Shown here: positions 22,599-31,539 of the stretch, one piece after another
Layout of the letters: every line of letters starts with the position of its first letter
Position numbering within the stretch: position 1 is the first letter of the stretch
Origin: Neolewinella antarctica
GTDB lineage: Bacteria > Bacteroidota > Bacteroidia > Chitinophagales > Saprospiraceae
Direction: 5' to 3'
DNA: 64,000 nucleotides
Assembly: GCF_011927835.1 (NCBI RefSeq)
Contig: NZ_JAATJH010000004.1
Coordinates: 111,656-175,655 of the forward strand
Program-made: the position numbers and the translations under genes
The notes under the pieces: generated by a model
What the model was told of the DNA's origin: nothing
Database searches by the model: none
Seen by the model: only the letters and a program-made list of their open reading frames with translations

Positions 22599-24647
22599 AT
22601 GCACCCGATCGGATTATGCTTACTACTGGGTTTCGTAACCAGTCTGGCGACCGCCCAGCCCGCACCTTTCGTCGACGTGCTGCACGCCGAGCACCCGGGG
22701 GCGTACTACGACGAACAGGCAGCCGGTTGGCGGCAAGAAACGGAGGGCGACTGCGCCGCCGTCGATGCCTGGTACCAGTACTATAAGGCGGCCCTTTACA
22801 GCAATCGCTTCGGCACCGGCACCTACGGGCTCCCCGCAATTTTGGCCGCCGCGGAGGATCAACTTCCGGAGAACAGCCACTACCGCCACTACCTCCGCTT
22901 CGCCGCCGACAAACGACCCACGGAACGGTGGACGGAACTGCTGCGCGCCTACGCGCTCGACCCCGACTGGCCGGAAGCCTGGCCGGCCATGGCCGCCTAC
23001 TACGAAGTTACCGGAGCGCCGGATAAGCGCGACGCCGTGCTCCAGCAATTGCACGCCACCGACCCCATTCCCACCGGCCTGATGGATTATAACTACAACC
23101 AACTCATGTCCGCCCCCGAAAAAGGTATTCTGCTCACGGCCGGGGATGCCGACACGTACCCGAGTTGGCTACTGCAAACTACTTTTGGGGTCCGGCCGGA
23201 CGTGTTGGTGCTGAACGTGGCGCTGCTGGTCGCTTACCCGGATTTTCGCCAAGCTACTTTTGAACGCCTGAGTGTACTACCGGGCGCGGCGGGGGAAGTC
23301 ACGGGGTTAGACCTGGTGAACCAACTGAGCAAGCAGGACCGCCCGCTTTGCCTCGCCGCCACGAACGACCGATTGATCCAGGAACTACCGAAAGACAAAC
23401 TCTATCTTACCGGCCTCACCTTCCGGTACAGCGACGTTGCGGTCGTCAGCGACTGGTCCCGCACCACCACCCTACAACGAAAATGGCGACTGGAACGCCT
23501 CCTGCAACCCCTGGACAACTCCCCCGCCCAGGCCGTCGCCGACCGACTCAACCAAAATTACTTGCCCGCCCTGCTGGACGTTTTTGTCGCCGAGGCCAGG
23601 TTGAGTCGTCTTCTCCCCGGCATCCAGGTGAGGGACCTGATCGAAACCATCGCCCGCCGCGCGGGGCGGGAAATTGACGTGATAGAGTACTTGAATTCGT
23701 TGGAAGAACCCCAACTGGCCAGCGCGAAACCGGGGGTTACGGCGAAGGAGATCGACAAAAACCTCAGCTTTATCCCGTCAAAAATACTGGCGATCAACAC
23801 CATGCAGGGCGAAAGTGAAGCGTGGGTCGATACTGCCTACCTGCCCGCTTTCCACGCGCAAGAAACCGAGGTCTCTAACGCCGATTACCAACTGTTCCTC
23901 CAGGACCTCCTTCGCCAGCGTAAGTTTAATTACATCGACTCCGCCGAGGTCGCCAAAACCGACTGGCTGGCCTTGTTACCCGATAGCGTTCGCAACTGGC
24001 CGCCGGACGTCCTCTACCAAGCCGGTCGTCCGGATGCCGGCAATCACCCCATCGTGAATATCTCTCACCGGGCGGCCGAGTTGTACGCGCTCTGGCTTAC
24101 GCAAGCGTACAACGCCGACCCGGCCGCAAAACGCCGCGTCAATTTTCGCCTGTCGACGGCGCGGGAGTTTGAACACGCCGCCCGTGGTGGCCAGCGTTAT
24201 GCCCCCTACCCCTGGGGCGGTCCCTACGTGCGTAATGCCGCCGGCTGCTGGCTGGCCAACACGAATACGCTGTTGTGGGAGCTCGATGGGAAGTCAAAAG
24301 ATTACCGCGGCATCGCCGGGCGGGAAACCGAGGAAGAAGCGAACGCCGCCAACGATCGCCCCGGTACTCGATTTGCGAGGCGCTGGGCCAGGCTGAAGGC
24401 GAAGCGAGACTGCGCCGACAACGACGACGGCGCCTGGCTAACCACCGCTACGGGCACTTACTTTCCCAACGACTACGGCCTCTACAACATGAGTGGCAAC
24501 GCCGCCGAAATGATCTCCGAACCCGGAAAAATAATGGGCGGCAGCTGGCTCGACCCGGCCGAAGACATGAAGATCGGTGTCCTGGTTGAGCGCGCCCAAC
24601 CACACCCCAGCACCGGGTTCCGTCTCGTCATGGACGTAGTAAATTAG
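22599..24647 (+). CDS. Secreted formylglycine-generating-enzyme-like protein with N-terminal helical region
   Basis: This 682-residue protein has a signal peptide (residues 1-19, ends TAQ). The middle (about 170-215, GILLTAGDADTYPSWLLQTT then GVRPDVLVLN) resembles the soluble tail of DUF2723 membrane proteins. The C-terminal third (about 405-680) is an FGE/sulfatase-modifying-factor fold: ETEVSNADYQLFLQDLL, HPIVNISHRAAELYALWL, FRLSTAREFEHAARGG, PYPWGGPYVRN, LYNMSGNAAEMISEPGKIMGG and GFRLVMDVV. The two active-site cysteines of true FGE are not evident, so a ligand-binding role is more likely than formylglycine synthesis. An ECF sigma gene starts 8 bp downstream. Confidence 0.78.
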   Translation: MHPIGLCLLLGFVTSLATAQPAPFVDVLHAEHPGAYYDEQAAGWRQETEGDCAAVDAWYQYYKAALYSNRFGTGTYGLPAILAAAEDQLPENSHYRHYLRFAADKRPTERWTELLRAYALDPDWPEAWPAMAAYYEVTGAPDKRDAVLQQLHATDPIPTGLMDYNYNQLMSAPEKGILLTAGDADTYPSWLLQTTFGVRPDVLVLNVALLVAYPDFRQATFERLSVLPGAAGEVTGLDLVNQLSKQDRPLCLAATNDRLIQELPKDKLYLTGLTFRYSDVAVVSDWSRTTTLQRKWRLERLLQPLDNSPAQAVADRLNQNYLPALLDVFVAEARLSRLLPGIQVRDLIETIARRAGREIDVIEYLNSLEEPQLASAKPGVTAKEIDKNLSFIPSKILAINTMQGESEAWVDTAYLPAFHAQETEVSNADYQLFLQDLLRQRKFNYIDSAEVAKTDWLALLPDSVRNWPPDVLYQAGRPDAGNHPIVNISHRAAELYALWLTQAYNADPAAKRRVNFRLSTAREFEHAARGGQRYAPYPWGGPYVRNAAGCWLANTNTLLWELDGKSKDYRGIAGRETEEEANAANDRPGTRFARRWARLKAKRDCADNDDGAWLTTATGTYFPNDYGLYNMSGNAAEMISEPGKIMGGSWLDPAEDMKIGVLVERAQPHPSTGFRLVMDVVN

Positions 24648-24655
24648 GGACGCCG

Positions 24656-25201
24656 ATGACCGACCGCCAATTACTCGTCCGGGCCGCCACGGGCGACGAG
24701 CCCGCCTTTACCATCCTCCACCAGCGCTACGCCGGTCGGCTCTACGGTTATTTCCTGCACCGAACGGGGCGGGCGGCGGAAGCGGACGACCTGACTCAGC
24801 AGGTTTTCCTCAATCTACTTGAATCTAAAGCATTTCAGTACCCCGAAGAGGGGCCGGACGATCTGTCTCCCTTGCTGTTCACCATCGCGGCTAACTTGCT
24901 CAAGAACGCCCACCGTAGCCGCGAGCGCAAAGCTGATCGGGAAACTGCGTTCGCTAAGCACCAACCCGGTTTCACTACGGTCGGGGCCACTTCCGAAAAG
25001 GACCACCGCCTCGCTAATGCCTTGGCCCGACTACCGGAAAAACAGCGTGTCTGCGTCGATCTTCGCTTCCGACGTGGCCTGTCGGTTGCGGAGATTGCTA
25101 TGGCTACGGATTGCGCGCCGGGTACCGTCAAGAGCCGGTTACACTACGGATTGCGCAAACTCGCCAGCCTCCTCCAAACATCCGTCAAAGACTTACCATG
25201 A
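24656..25201 (+). CDS. ECF-family RNA polymerase sigma factor
   Basis: The 181-residue sigma factor has region 2 (about 10-85, ILHQRYAGRLYGYFLHRTGR, AEADDLTQQVFLNLLE) and region 4 (about 120-170, ARLPEKQRVCVDLRFRRGLS, VAEIAMATDCAPGTVKSRLH). It should redirect RNA polymerase to a small regulon. The gene starts 8 bp after the FGE-like gene and its TGA overlaps the ATG of the next gene (ATGA, 25198-25201), linking it to the putative anti-sigma factor by translational coupling. Confidence 0.92.
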   Translation: MTDRQLLVRAATGDEPAFTILHQRYAGRLYGYFLHRTGRAAEADDLTQQVFLNLLESKAFQYPEEGPDDLSPLLFTIAANLLKNAHRSRERKADRETAFAKHQPGFTTVGATSEKDHRLANALARLPEKQRVCVDLRFRRGLSVAEIAMATDCAPGTVKSRLHYGLRKLASLLQTSVKDLP

Positions 25202-25800
25202 ATTATTTAGACTATTTACCGGACTGTGAATATGCGGACTTACCGGCCGAGGTGCGGGCGGAGGTGGATCGTCAGACCTACGAGGAGGCTCGGGCGGTCG
25301 CGTTGGCCTTTCCTGCCCCGGAGCAAGGCTTGCCGCCCGTGTTGGCCGCTGCTTTCAGTAAAGCAGTAGGTGCGTCCCGACAAAGTACGGGACGGGTGCC
25401 GGGTAAATCAGTAAAAAGCAAAGGTGAGTTGGTCCGGACGCCACTTCCCTGGCTAGCCGCTGCAGGTTGGTTACTATTTTTATCGGTCGGTATGTGGACG
25501 GCGCTCCGGCCAGTCCCCACCGAGTTCGTCTACCGAAAAATCCCTGCACCTGCCCCGATAGCTATCGGGGCGCTCAAATACATCACCCAAGTCGATACGC
25601 TCTACGTAGAAAAAGTCCGCTACAAAACCAGTTACGTAACCGTGATCGATACGGTAGAAATAGAAAAACTGCACCCGGAAAGATTAGTTCTGATTAGAGA
25701 CACCATCTACGTAATCGCCCCCCCACCAGTGCTACTGACCCGCAGCGCCAGCCTGGAGGGCCGGGAAAACGTGCTCCAGTTCCTGCACGGGACGGACTGA
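25198..25800 (+). CDS. Putative single-pass anti-sigma factor
   Basis: This 200-residue protein begins at the overlapping ATG 25198 and not at any upstream Met. It has an acidic cytoplasmic N-terminus (MNYLDYLPDCEYADLPAEV), one membrane segment (WLAAAGWLLFLSVGMWTAL, about 83-101) and an extracytoplasmic tail with VDTLYVEKVRYKTSYV. The architecture and coupling fit an anti-sigma factor holding the upstream ECF sigma, although no zinc-binding anti-sigma motif is seen. Two copies of the GC-rich dispersed repeat lie in frame: 25369-25404, just before the membrane segment (encoding VGASRQSTGRVPGK), and 25542-25574, just after (encoding PAPAPIAIGA). Confidence 0.75.
   Translation: MNYLDYLPDCEYADLPAEVRAEVDRQTYEEARAVALAFPAPEQGLPPVLAAAFSKAVGASRQSTGRVPGKSVKSKGELVRTPLPWLAAAGWLLFLSVGMWTALRPVPTEFVYRKIPAPAPIAIGALKYITQVDTLYVEKVRYKTSYVTVIDTVEIEKLHPERLVLIRDTIYVIAPPPVLLTRSASLEGRENVLQFLHGTD
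25369..25404. repeat. GC-rich dispersed repeat, long form, inside the anti-sigma gene
   Basis: GTGCGTCCCGACAAAGTACG then GGACGGGTGCCGGGTAA. It is nearly identical to the intergenic copy at 28831-28868, so the similarity is not due to protein selection. Confidence 0.85.
25542..25574. repeat. GC-rich dispersed repeat, hairpin form, inside the anti-sigma gene
   Basis: GCACCTGCCCCGATAGCTAT then CGGGGCGC: the stem CCCCGATAG/CTATCGGGG is a perfect palindrome. It encodes the linker PAPAPIAIGA. Confidence 0.8.
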
Positions 25801-26028
25801 TGCACACCCAACCCTAAACTGATTACCTAATTTGAAGTGACTACTTACGGGTAAGAAATTTTCCGGCATAACCACAAACGTTAATTATTCGTGGGTACGT
25901 CTTGTTTTTAGGCGGATTAGTGGGGTGAGGATTCCACCGGCCTTACCTTAGTAGTCTTATTTCCTTAACCGGGCGCCGTTGCACCACTGACTATTCTCAC
26001 AACGCGGGTGCCCCCTAATCGCTTTAAC
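25801..26028. other. Intergenic region before the T9SS LamG gene
   Basis: About 230 bp with no gene or dispersed repeat; a promoter for the downstream secreted protein is expected here but no consensus is convincing. Confidence 0.35.
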
Positions 26029-27045
26029 ATGAAACAATTTTTTACCCTCCTGGCCTTCGCCGTCACCTGTTCCGCCGGCCTCACCGCGCAGGTCATTGAC
26101 TCCGGTCTAGTGGTCCACTACCAATTCGAAGATAACCTGACGGACGAGGTGTCCGACGCAACCGCCGAAGCGGTTGGCAACCTAAGCTACGACGAAGGCA
26201 TCATTGGCCGCGGCGTACGCTACTCGGACGACGACAGCTACTTTCTCACGCCGGACACGACCCTTACCCCCGGCACCCCGGACGTAGGCGGCACCCCCGT
26301 CAGTTTCGCACTTTTCGTCAAGCACGACGCCGCGGAACTGGGCGCGCAACGTCAGAACTACCTCCAGCAGTTGAACGGTTGTGACGCGACCGGCCGCACC
26401 ACGCTTTACTTACAGGGCCCCGACAGCCCCACGAATGCCGATAGCATCATCTCCTTCGTCGGCAACGCAACCAGCAAAAGCGGCATCGGCCTACCGACAG
26501 CGGACGAGTGGACGCACCTGGCCCTGACCATCGACCCCGCAACCGGCATTTTTACCTTTTACCGGGACGGCGTAGAAACCAGCCAGGATACGCTCACCGG
26601 CAACAAAGCCGTAGAAGCCGCCTGTGGCTCCTACATCGTCGGCCACCACAAAAGCCTTACGAATGACGAGCTCACTTTTGACGGCGTCATGGACGATCTA
26701 CGGCTCTACAACCGCGTCATCACCGCCGAAGAAGTAGCGGAGATCGCTGCCCTCAGCAACATCGTGAGCACGCGCCCGGCGCTCGTTCGGGGTGGGATGA
26801 AATTGTTTCCCAACCCGGTCGGTATCGGCGAGGCAATCAATTTGAACGTCGACCACACCGTGTTCACTCCCGGCGAATCCGTCCAGGTACGGGTATTCGA
26901 CGCCGTGGGCCGCGCCGTTTTGACGCAGGCATTCAACACCACCCCCGCCCGGATCACGCTGAACCAGCCGCTGAAGGCTGGTGTTTATACGGTGTTCCTG
27001 TCTAACGGAGCGCGTTCTACTTCACTACCGGTGTTGGTCAAGTAG
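26029..27045 (+). CDS. Secreted LamG-domain protein with T9SS type A sorting domain
   Basis: This 338-residue protein begins at ATG 26029 (MKQFFTLLAFAVTCSAGLTAQ, signal peptide); a GTG 21 bp upstream is disfavoured. A concanavalin-like LamG domain (about 25-235) is shown by LVVHYQFEDNLTDEVSDATA, SYFLTPDTTLTPG, WTHLALTIDPATGIFTFYRDG and MDDLRLYNRVITAEEVAEIA. The C-terminal ~75 residues form a T9SS sorting domain: LFPNPVGIGEAI, VQVRVFDAVGRAVL, LKAGVYTVFLSNG. It should be exported and attached to the cell surface, probably as a carbohydrate- or matrix-binding protein. Confidence 0.88.
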   Translation: MKQFFTLLAFAVTCSAGLTAQVIDSGLVVHYQFEDNLTDEVSDATAEAVGNLSYDEGIIGRGVRYSDDDSYFLTPDTTLTPGTPDVGGTPVSFALFVKHDAAELGAQRQNYLQQLNGCDATGRTTLYLQGPDSPTNADSIISFVGNATSKSGIGLPTADEWTHLALTIDPATGIFTFYRDGVETSQDTLTGNKAVEAACGSYIVGHHKSLTNDELTFDGVMDDLRLYNRVITAEEVAEIAALSNIVSTRPALVRGGMKLFPNPVGIGEAINLNVDHTVFTPGESVQVRVFDAVGRAVLTQAFNTTPARITLNQPLKAGVYTVFLSNGARSTSLPVLVK

Positions 27046-27083
27046 TCCGGCAAGTAGTAAACATCCCTTACCGGGATTAGCTA

Positions 27084-27126
27084 CGAAGACGCCTTCGCTC
27101 AATTGACGAGCGGGGGCGTTTTTCGT
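27084..27126 (+). terminator. Intrinsic terminator after the LamG gene
   Basis: CGAAGACGCC pairs with GGCGTTTTTCG across an inner CGCTC...GAGCG stem, ending in GTTTTT. It lies between convergent genes and could also serve the MscS gene on the other strand. Confidence 0.75.
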
Positions 27127-27206
27127 GGGCACGAGGCGTCAGCTAAAATTTTAGCAGGATCCCTTTCCCTGGTTTCAAAGTATCATCAACGGAGAGCTTT
27201 TGCCGC

Positions 27207-28766
27207 TCACTTCTTCACCGGAATCGTACTCCCGTTCCCATCCCGCACCGCCATATAATGCGAGCTCATGATCTCCACCCCGGCTGCGTTAAATACATCC
27301 TGGATGTTAGCGTGGAGGTCGGAGTACATCCGGGCGATCTTGTGGCTCTCGTGGGTATAGGCGTTCAGCTCGTATTCGACGTACCAGTCGTTGAGCGCTT
27401 TTTGCAGCACGAAGGGTGGCGGGGTGGTCGCAATCAAGTCCGTTTGCATCGCCGCCGCGATCATCAGTTCGTGCACCTGCGGCCACGGCACGTCGTAGCC
27501 GATCGTGATGGAGGTGTGCAGCACGAGCCCTTCGGCTTCCGCCAGCGCGCTGTAGTTGACTACGCCGCCGCCCATGAGGATGCCGTTCGGGATGGTAACT
27601 TCTTCGTTGCGGACGGTTTTGATACGAGTTACGAGCAGGGTTTTGCCGATCACGTCGCCGGTCACTTCGCCGATCTTGACGCGGTCGCCGACGACGAAGG
27701 GGCGCATGTAGGTCAGGATGACGCCCGAGATGACGTTGCCGATGATGCCGGCCGAGCCGAGGGACAGCAGCAAACCGACGAACACGGACACGCCCTGAAA
27801 GGCATCCGACCCGGAGCCGGGCAGGTAGGGGAAGATGATGACCAGCGTGAAAATGATGACCAGGACGCGCGCGATGTTGAAGGTCGGAAGCGCCCAGTCG
27901 GGGTAGAAACCGTCCAGCTTCGTCTTGCCGGTTTTGACCTGGAAGGCGATCTGTTTCATCGCCCCGATCAGGTAGCGGACCGCCACGATGATAACGATGA
28001 TGAACAGCAGACCGGGGAGGAAGCCGGTAATACCGTCGAACAAAAATTGGAGGGGGCGGAGGACGTACTCCAGTAGCCGTTCGCCGAAACCACGCGTGTA
28101 CGTCAGGTGGCTAAATAGCCAGGGGAGGTAGAGGTAAAGAAAGAGGAACAGCACCGCGTAGCGCAGCATGCGCAGGCCGAAGAGCAGGAACTTTTGTTCG
28201 GTGGTGGGGGTGATCAGGTCGAAGCGGCGGACGAACCAGTTGCGGCTGAAGGCCTTTTCGCTGTCGACGTTTCTCAGCCGGTTGCGGGCGTAGTTGAAGG
28301 CTTTGTTGACGAGGTAAAACACGGCCAGTAGCACGAGGGAGGCGAGGAGGAACAGCCCCACGTCCGTCGCGATGGTCTGTAGCGACGAGTCGTCGAAATC
28401 TTTGATGAGGGCGGTGCGGATGATCACCAGCCGTTCGTTGGCAATTTGTGCGGCGCTCACGCCCAGGGTGGCTGAGTCGCGCGGGGAGATGCTCGTCACG
28501 ATCTCGTCGCGCAGCAGCACTTCCGCGCCCCCGTTGTCGAGGGTGGCCACCGTGAGGGAATCGTAATCGCGCCGGGGCAGCTTACTCAGGCGGCCAATGA
28601 TCTTACCGACCCGGTCGGCGCGTTGCTGGGGTTGAAACGTTCCGATCTTATTGCTGATGTAGAAAAGCGTATCCGATTTAAAAACAACCGGGGCGGGGGT
28701 AGCCTGGGCGTTCAGGAATCCCGCGATCGACAGGAAAATGCAGGTGAGAAGGTGGCGTAGTTGCAT
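27207..28766 (-). CDS. MscS-family mechanosensitive ion channel with periplasmic N-terminal domain
   Basis: The 519-residue protein has a signal peptide (1-20, FLNAQ), a periplasmic region of about 110 residues, then roughly five membrane segments (about 133-155, 205-225, 245-270, 300-320, 330-355). The MscS core follows: pore-lining GSAGIIGNVISGVILTYMRP and the beta domain VGDRVKIGEVTGDV, then VTIPNGILMGGGVVNYSA. It should open under membrane tension to release solutes. The long N-terminal extension distinguishes it from the minimal E. coli channel. The gene stands alone. Confidence 0.9.
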   Translation of the reverse strand: MQLRHLLTCIFLSIAGFLNAQATPAPVVFKSDTLFYISNKIGTFQPQQRADRVGKIIGRLSKLPRRDYDSLTVATLDNGGAEVLLRDEIVTSISPRDSATLGVSAAQIANERLVIIRTALIKDFDDSSLQTIATDVGLFLLASLVLLAVFYLVNKAFNYARNRLRNVDSEKAFSRNWFVRRFDLITPTTEQKFLLFGLRMLRYAVLFLFLYLYLPWLFSHLTYTRGFGERLLEYVLRPLQFLFDGITGFLPGLLFIIVIIVAVRYLIGAMKQIAFQVKTGKTKLDGFYPDWALPTFNIARVLVIIFTLVIIFPYLPGSGSDAFQGVSVFVGLLLSLGSAGIIGNVISGVILTYMRPFVVGDRVKIGEVTGDVIGKTLLVTRIKTVRNEEVTIPNGILMGGGVVNYSALAEAEGLVLHTSITIGYDVPWPQVHELMIAAAMQTDLIATTPPPFVLQKALNDWYVEYELNAYTHESHKIARMYSDLHANIQDVFNAAGVEIMSSHYMAVRDGNGSTIPVKK

Positions 28767-28830
28767 CTAGCAAATGTAGCCCCGGGGGCGGGTATTCTTG
28801 ACACCTCGTGGTTGCGGTCGTTGGGTAGGA

Positions 28831-28868
28831 GGATGCGCCCCGACAAAGTACGGGACGGGTGCCGGGGA
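28831..28868. repeat. GC-rich dispersed repeat, long form
   Basis: GATGCGCCCCGACAAAGTAC then GGGACGGGTGCCGGGG, about 118 bp upstream of an ECF sigma gene. It differs from the in-gene copy 25369-25404 at about three positions. Confidence 0.88.
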
Positions 28869-28985
28869 AGTACGGGAAGAGCGTTGCTTCCGCAGACCAT
28901 CTCATCGGCAGAAAAATTTATTTCTCCATCACCGTTACCTTACTAGCCCCGGCGCGAGTACCCACAAAACGCACCTACCCCAATT

Positions 28986-29534
28986 ATGCACCCGGAAAAA
29001 GACAAACAAACCCGCTTCCTGGCCGCCTACGCGCAGGTCCACGAAGGGTTTCTCCGCTACTGCTCGGCGCTGGCTTTTGAGCGGATGGACGTGGAGGATC
29101 TCGTTCAGGACGCCCTCCTGGCCGCCTACAAGAAGTTCGACGAGCTGACCGAGCCCGCCAAACTCCAGGGCTACCTCATCCGCGTGGCCCGCAACCGCTC
29201 CGTTAGCTTCTTCCGTTCTAGCCGACAAAAGGCCGAACTGACCGACCTTCACGCCCAACGCCTCACCGCCCGCGGCGCCGGCCCCGAGGAACTGGCCGAC
29301 GTCCACCTCCTCTACCGCGCCATCCACAAACTCCCCGCTAAACAGCGCGACGCCGTGCTGCTCTACGAAATCAGCGGCTACCCGCAGCGAGAAATCGCCG
29401 AGCTCCTCGGCGTCTCCGAGCCGGCCGTCAAAATGCTCCTCCAGCGCGCCCGCAAAAAACTCACGGCTATCCTCACCGAACCCGGTACCAACCTCACCGC
29501 CCTCCTGCAAACCGCCAAAAGCATCGCCCTGTGA
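28986..29534 (+). CDS. ECF-family RNA polymerase sigma factor
   Basis: This 182-residue sigma factor has region 2 with VHEGFLRYCSALAFERMDV then EDLVQDALLAAYKKFDEL, and a core-binding segment YLIRVARNRSVSFFRSS. Region 4 reads LPAKQRDAVLLYEISGYPQR then EIAELLGVSEPAVKMLLQRA. It overlaps the next gene by GTGA (29531-29534), so a membrane protein of anti-sigma type is translated with it. The pair resembles, but is not closely similar to, the sigma/anti-sigma pair at 24.7-25.8 kb. Confidence 0.92.
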   Translation: MHPEKDKQTRFLAAYAQVHEGFLRYCSALAFERMDVEDLVQDALLAAYKKFDELTEPAKLQGYLIRVARNRSVSFFRSSRQKAELTDLHAQRLTARGAGPEELADVHLLYRAIHKLPAKQRDAVLLYEISGYPQREIAELLGVSEPAVKMLLQRARKKLTAILTEPGTNLTALLQTAKSIAL

Positions 29535-31423
29535 AACCGACCGACCCAAATCTCGATACCCTCCTCGGTACGACCCGCAAGCTCCCCACCGAACTATCCC
29601 GCGAACGGGTGGAACAACTCGTGGCGGACTTCCCGCACGGTGGCCCCGCGCCCGCCCCGTCCGGCGTTTTACCGAAACTACTGACCATTATCGTCCTCGT
29701 CGTCACCGCCGCTTTGTTGGTGACTTATTTCGGCCGCACGGGGGAAGCACCCGCGCTGAGCGGTATTTTCCCCGGTGACCCTACGCCGCCGACGGAGCGA
29801 TTAGCCGTGCTCCCGCCGGTCGTGGAGGAAGTAGACGTACCCGCGCCGGCGCTTGCGGCACCCGTCCCCCAACTTATTACCGAGTCCGTAGCGCCCCCCG
29901 CCTTCGGAATAACCGAACCCATCTTCACGCCCCAACCAATTGCCCCGGCACCCGCGGCCGCGCCCAATAATCCGCCGGCCCCCCTTAGCTACCAAGCACC
30001 GCAGAAAATCGCCCCACCCGCCGAAGAAGCAGTGACCTCCTTTCCCTTCGGCGCAACAATCATCAGCGGCACCTGGCGGTGGACGGACGGGAAGCGATCG
30101 GACGTCCTCCTCGAATACGTAGAGCGCGTGAACGGGCGTAAGATCACCTGGATGCTGCCCGCCAAAATGACCGCCACCGAACGGGATCTACTCTTCCCCC
30201 GGGGCGCAACGACGAGCAGCCTGGAGCGCGAAACCGGCCGCGTGATCTTGATGAAGGACAGCAAAGAGTTCTCCTTCCAGCCCCGCACCGCCCTGCGCGA
30301 CCGCTACGAAGACCTCGGCTGGGGGACCAGTGACGTACCCGCCGCCGCGCTAAACCTCCACGGCGCTCAGCAGGGGGTGTCGTTTAAACCGGCAGTGTTT
30401 ACCGACCGGCCGGCCGACGTGCTCTGGCTGCGCTACTTCACCAGCCACGTGGGCGTCGAATACCAAAACGCGCTGGCTAACCTGGGCCTGAGCCGCTCCG
30501 AGCTCGTCAATACCTGGCAGCTCGTCAACGTCGGACTTGACGTGCCGCGCCTGGAGAAGTTGGCCGGGCTGCTCGACCAAGCCTCTTTCAACACTGACGG
30601 CATCACGGTCGACGTGATCGTAAGTCTGCACAAAAACCGCAGTCTCCTCACCAAAATGGAAGAACTGGATTACGAGTTAGACGTCGAAGCTTGGCGCCAA
30701 CTCACGACTACCGACATTAAACCCTGGTACGTCGAACGGATCAACAAGGAGCGCGAAGAATTATTTACCGCCCCGGAACTAGCGCGGTTGCACGCTGCGA
30801 ATTTCGAGGCGTACGAAGCGAGCATCTTGGCGAAGGCCACGGGCCGAGAACTCAACGTGGCCGAGCTACTCGCCCTTCAGGAAGCCGGCATTACGGCCCA
30901 GGACATCAACCGCGCCTACCCGAATGGCTACGGAGGCGGGTCCATCAGTGTCCTGATCGAAGAATACCGGGAACCGACGAACGGTGAGGCCACGGGGGCG
31001 GCGGACGTCCCGTACCTCCGCTACGGCGACGATTATCCGGCAGAAAAAGAAGGGTGGGTGAGGTCCACGCAAAGCCTGCCACCCTTCACCAAATTGGACG
31101 TTGCCGGCGACATCCGGGTCGTGGTCGTGCGTGGGGAGCAGAACAGCGCCGTCATCAGTAAACCGGATAACGACGAGTTGCGCATCGAGTTGGAAGTAAG
31201 CCGGAACGGTACGCTCCGCATCCGCAAGCGCCTGCCCTGGAACATTATTTACAGAGGTTTCATCCAGGCGGAGATCAGGCTTACGGCGACCGCTTTACGG
31301 TCGATAGAAGCCCGGGGTCGCGCGGTCGTGCTGGTGAAGGACGACTTTACCAAGTTCAAAGTCAGTGGCGACGTGGGTCAGCTTACCGTTAAGGAGGGTA
31401 AACGGCCTAAGATAATTCGGTAG
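29531..31423 (+). CDS. Single-pass anti-sigma-like protein with C-terminal head-GIN domain
   Basis: This 630-residue protein starts at a GTG overlapping the sigma stop codon. A short cytoplasmic segment (1-48) precedes one membrane helix (LLTIIVLVVTAALLVTYFG, about 50-68), then a Pro/Ala-rich linker, an uncharacterised helical central region (about 210-480), and a C-terminal DUF2807 head-GIN domain (SLPPFTKLDVAGDIRVVVV, TATALRSIEARGRAVVLV). Position after an ECF sigma suggests it is that sigma's anti-sigma factor with a large sensing domain outside the membrane. The linker contains a GC-rich dispersed repeat in frame (29942-29968, encoding IAPAPAAAPNN). Confidence 0.75.
   Translation: MKPTDPNLDTLLGTTRKLPTELSRERVEQLVADFPHGGPAPAPSGVLPKLLTIIVLVVTAALLVTYFGRTGEAPALSGIFPGDPTPPTERLAVLPPVVEEVDVPAPALAAPVPQLITESVAPPAFGITEPIFTPQPIAPAPAAAPNNPPAPLSYQAPQKIAPPAEEAVTSFPFGATIISGTWRWTDGKRSDVLLEYVERVNGRKITWMLPAKMTATERDLLFPRGATTSSLERETGRVILMKDSKEFSFQPRTALRDRYEDLGWGTSDVPAAALNLHGAQQGVSFKPAVFTDRPADVLWLRYFTSHVGVEYQNALANLGLSRSELVNTWQLVNVGLDVPRLEKLAGLLDQASFNTDGITVDVIVSLHKNRSLLTKMEELDYELDVEAWRQLTTTDIKPWYVERINKEREELFTAPELARLHAANFEAYEASILAKATGRELNVAELLALQEAGITAQDINRAYPNGYGGGSISVLIEEYREPTNGEATGAADVPYLRYGDDYPAEKEGWVRSTQSLPPFTKLDVAGDIRVVVVRGEQNSAVISKPDNDELRIELEVSRNGTLRIRKRLPWNIIYRGFIQAEIRLTATALRSIEARGRAVVLVKDDFTKFKVSGDVGQLTVKEGKRPKIIR
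29942..29968. repeat. GC-rich dispersed repeat inside the anti-sigma-like gene
   Basis: CCCCGGCACCCGCGGCCGCG then CCCAAT, matching the intergenic copy at 44919-44940. It encodes part of a Pro/Ala linker. Confidence 0.75.
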
Positions 31424-31432
31424 TTGCTGAAA

Positions 31433-31472
31433 GGCGCGCGGTCCCGATCCCGCTGGCTATCGGGATCGGAAC
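31433..31472. repeat. GC-rich dispersed repeat, hairpin form
   Basis: GCGCGGTCCCGATCCCGCTG then GCTATCGGGATCGG, a hairpin variant between the anti-sigma-like gene and the TlpA-like gene. Confidence 0.75.
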
Positions 31473-31539
31473 CACCGCGTTGATTGGATTGACGATGAAA
31501 GAATTCTTTTATCAACACATTGGTCGAAAATAATAGAAA

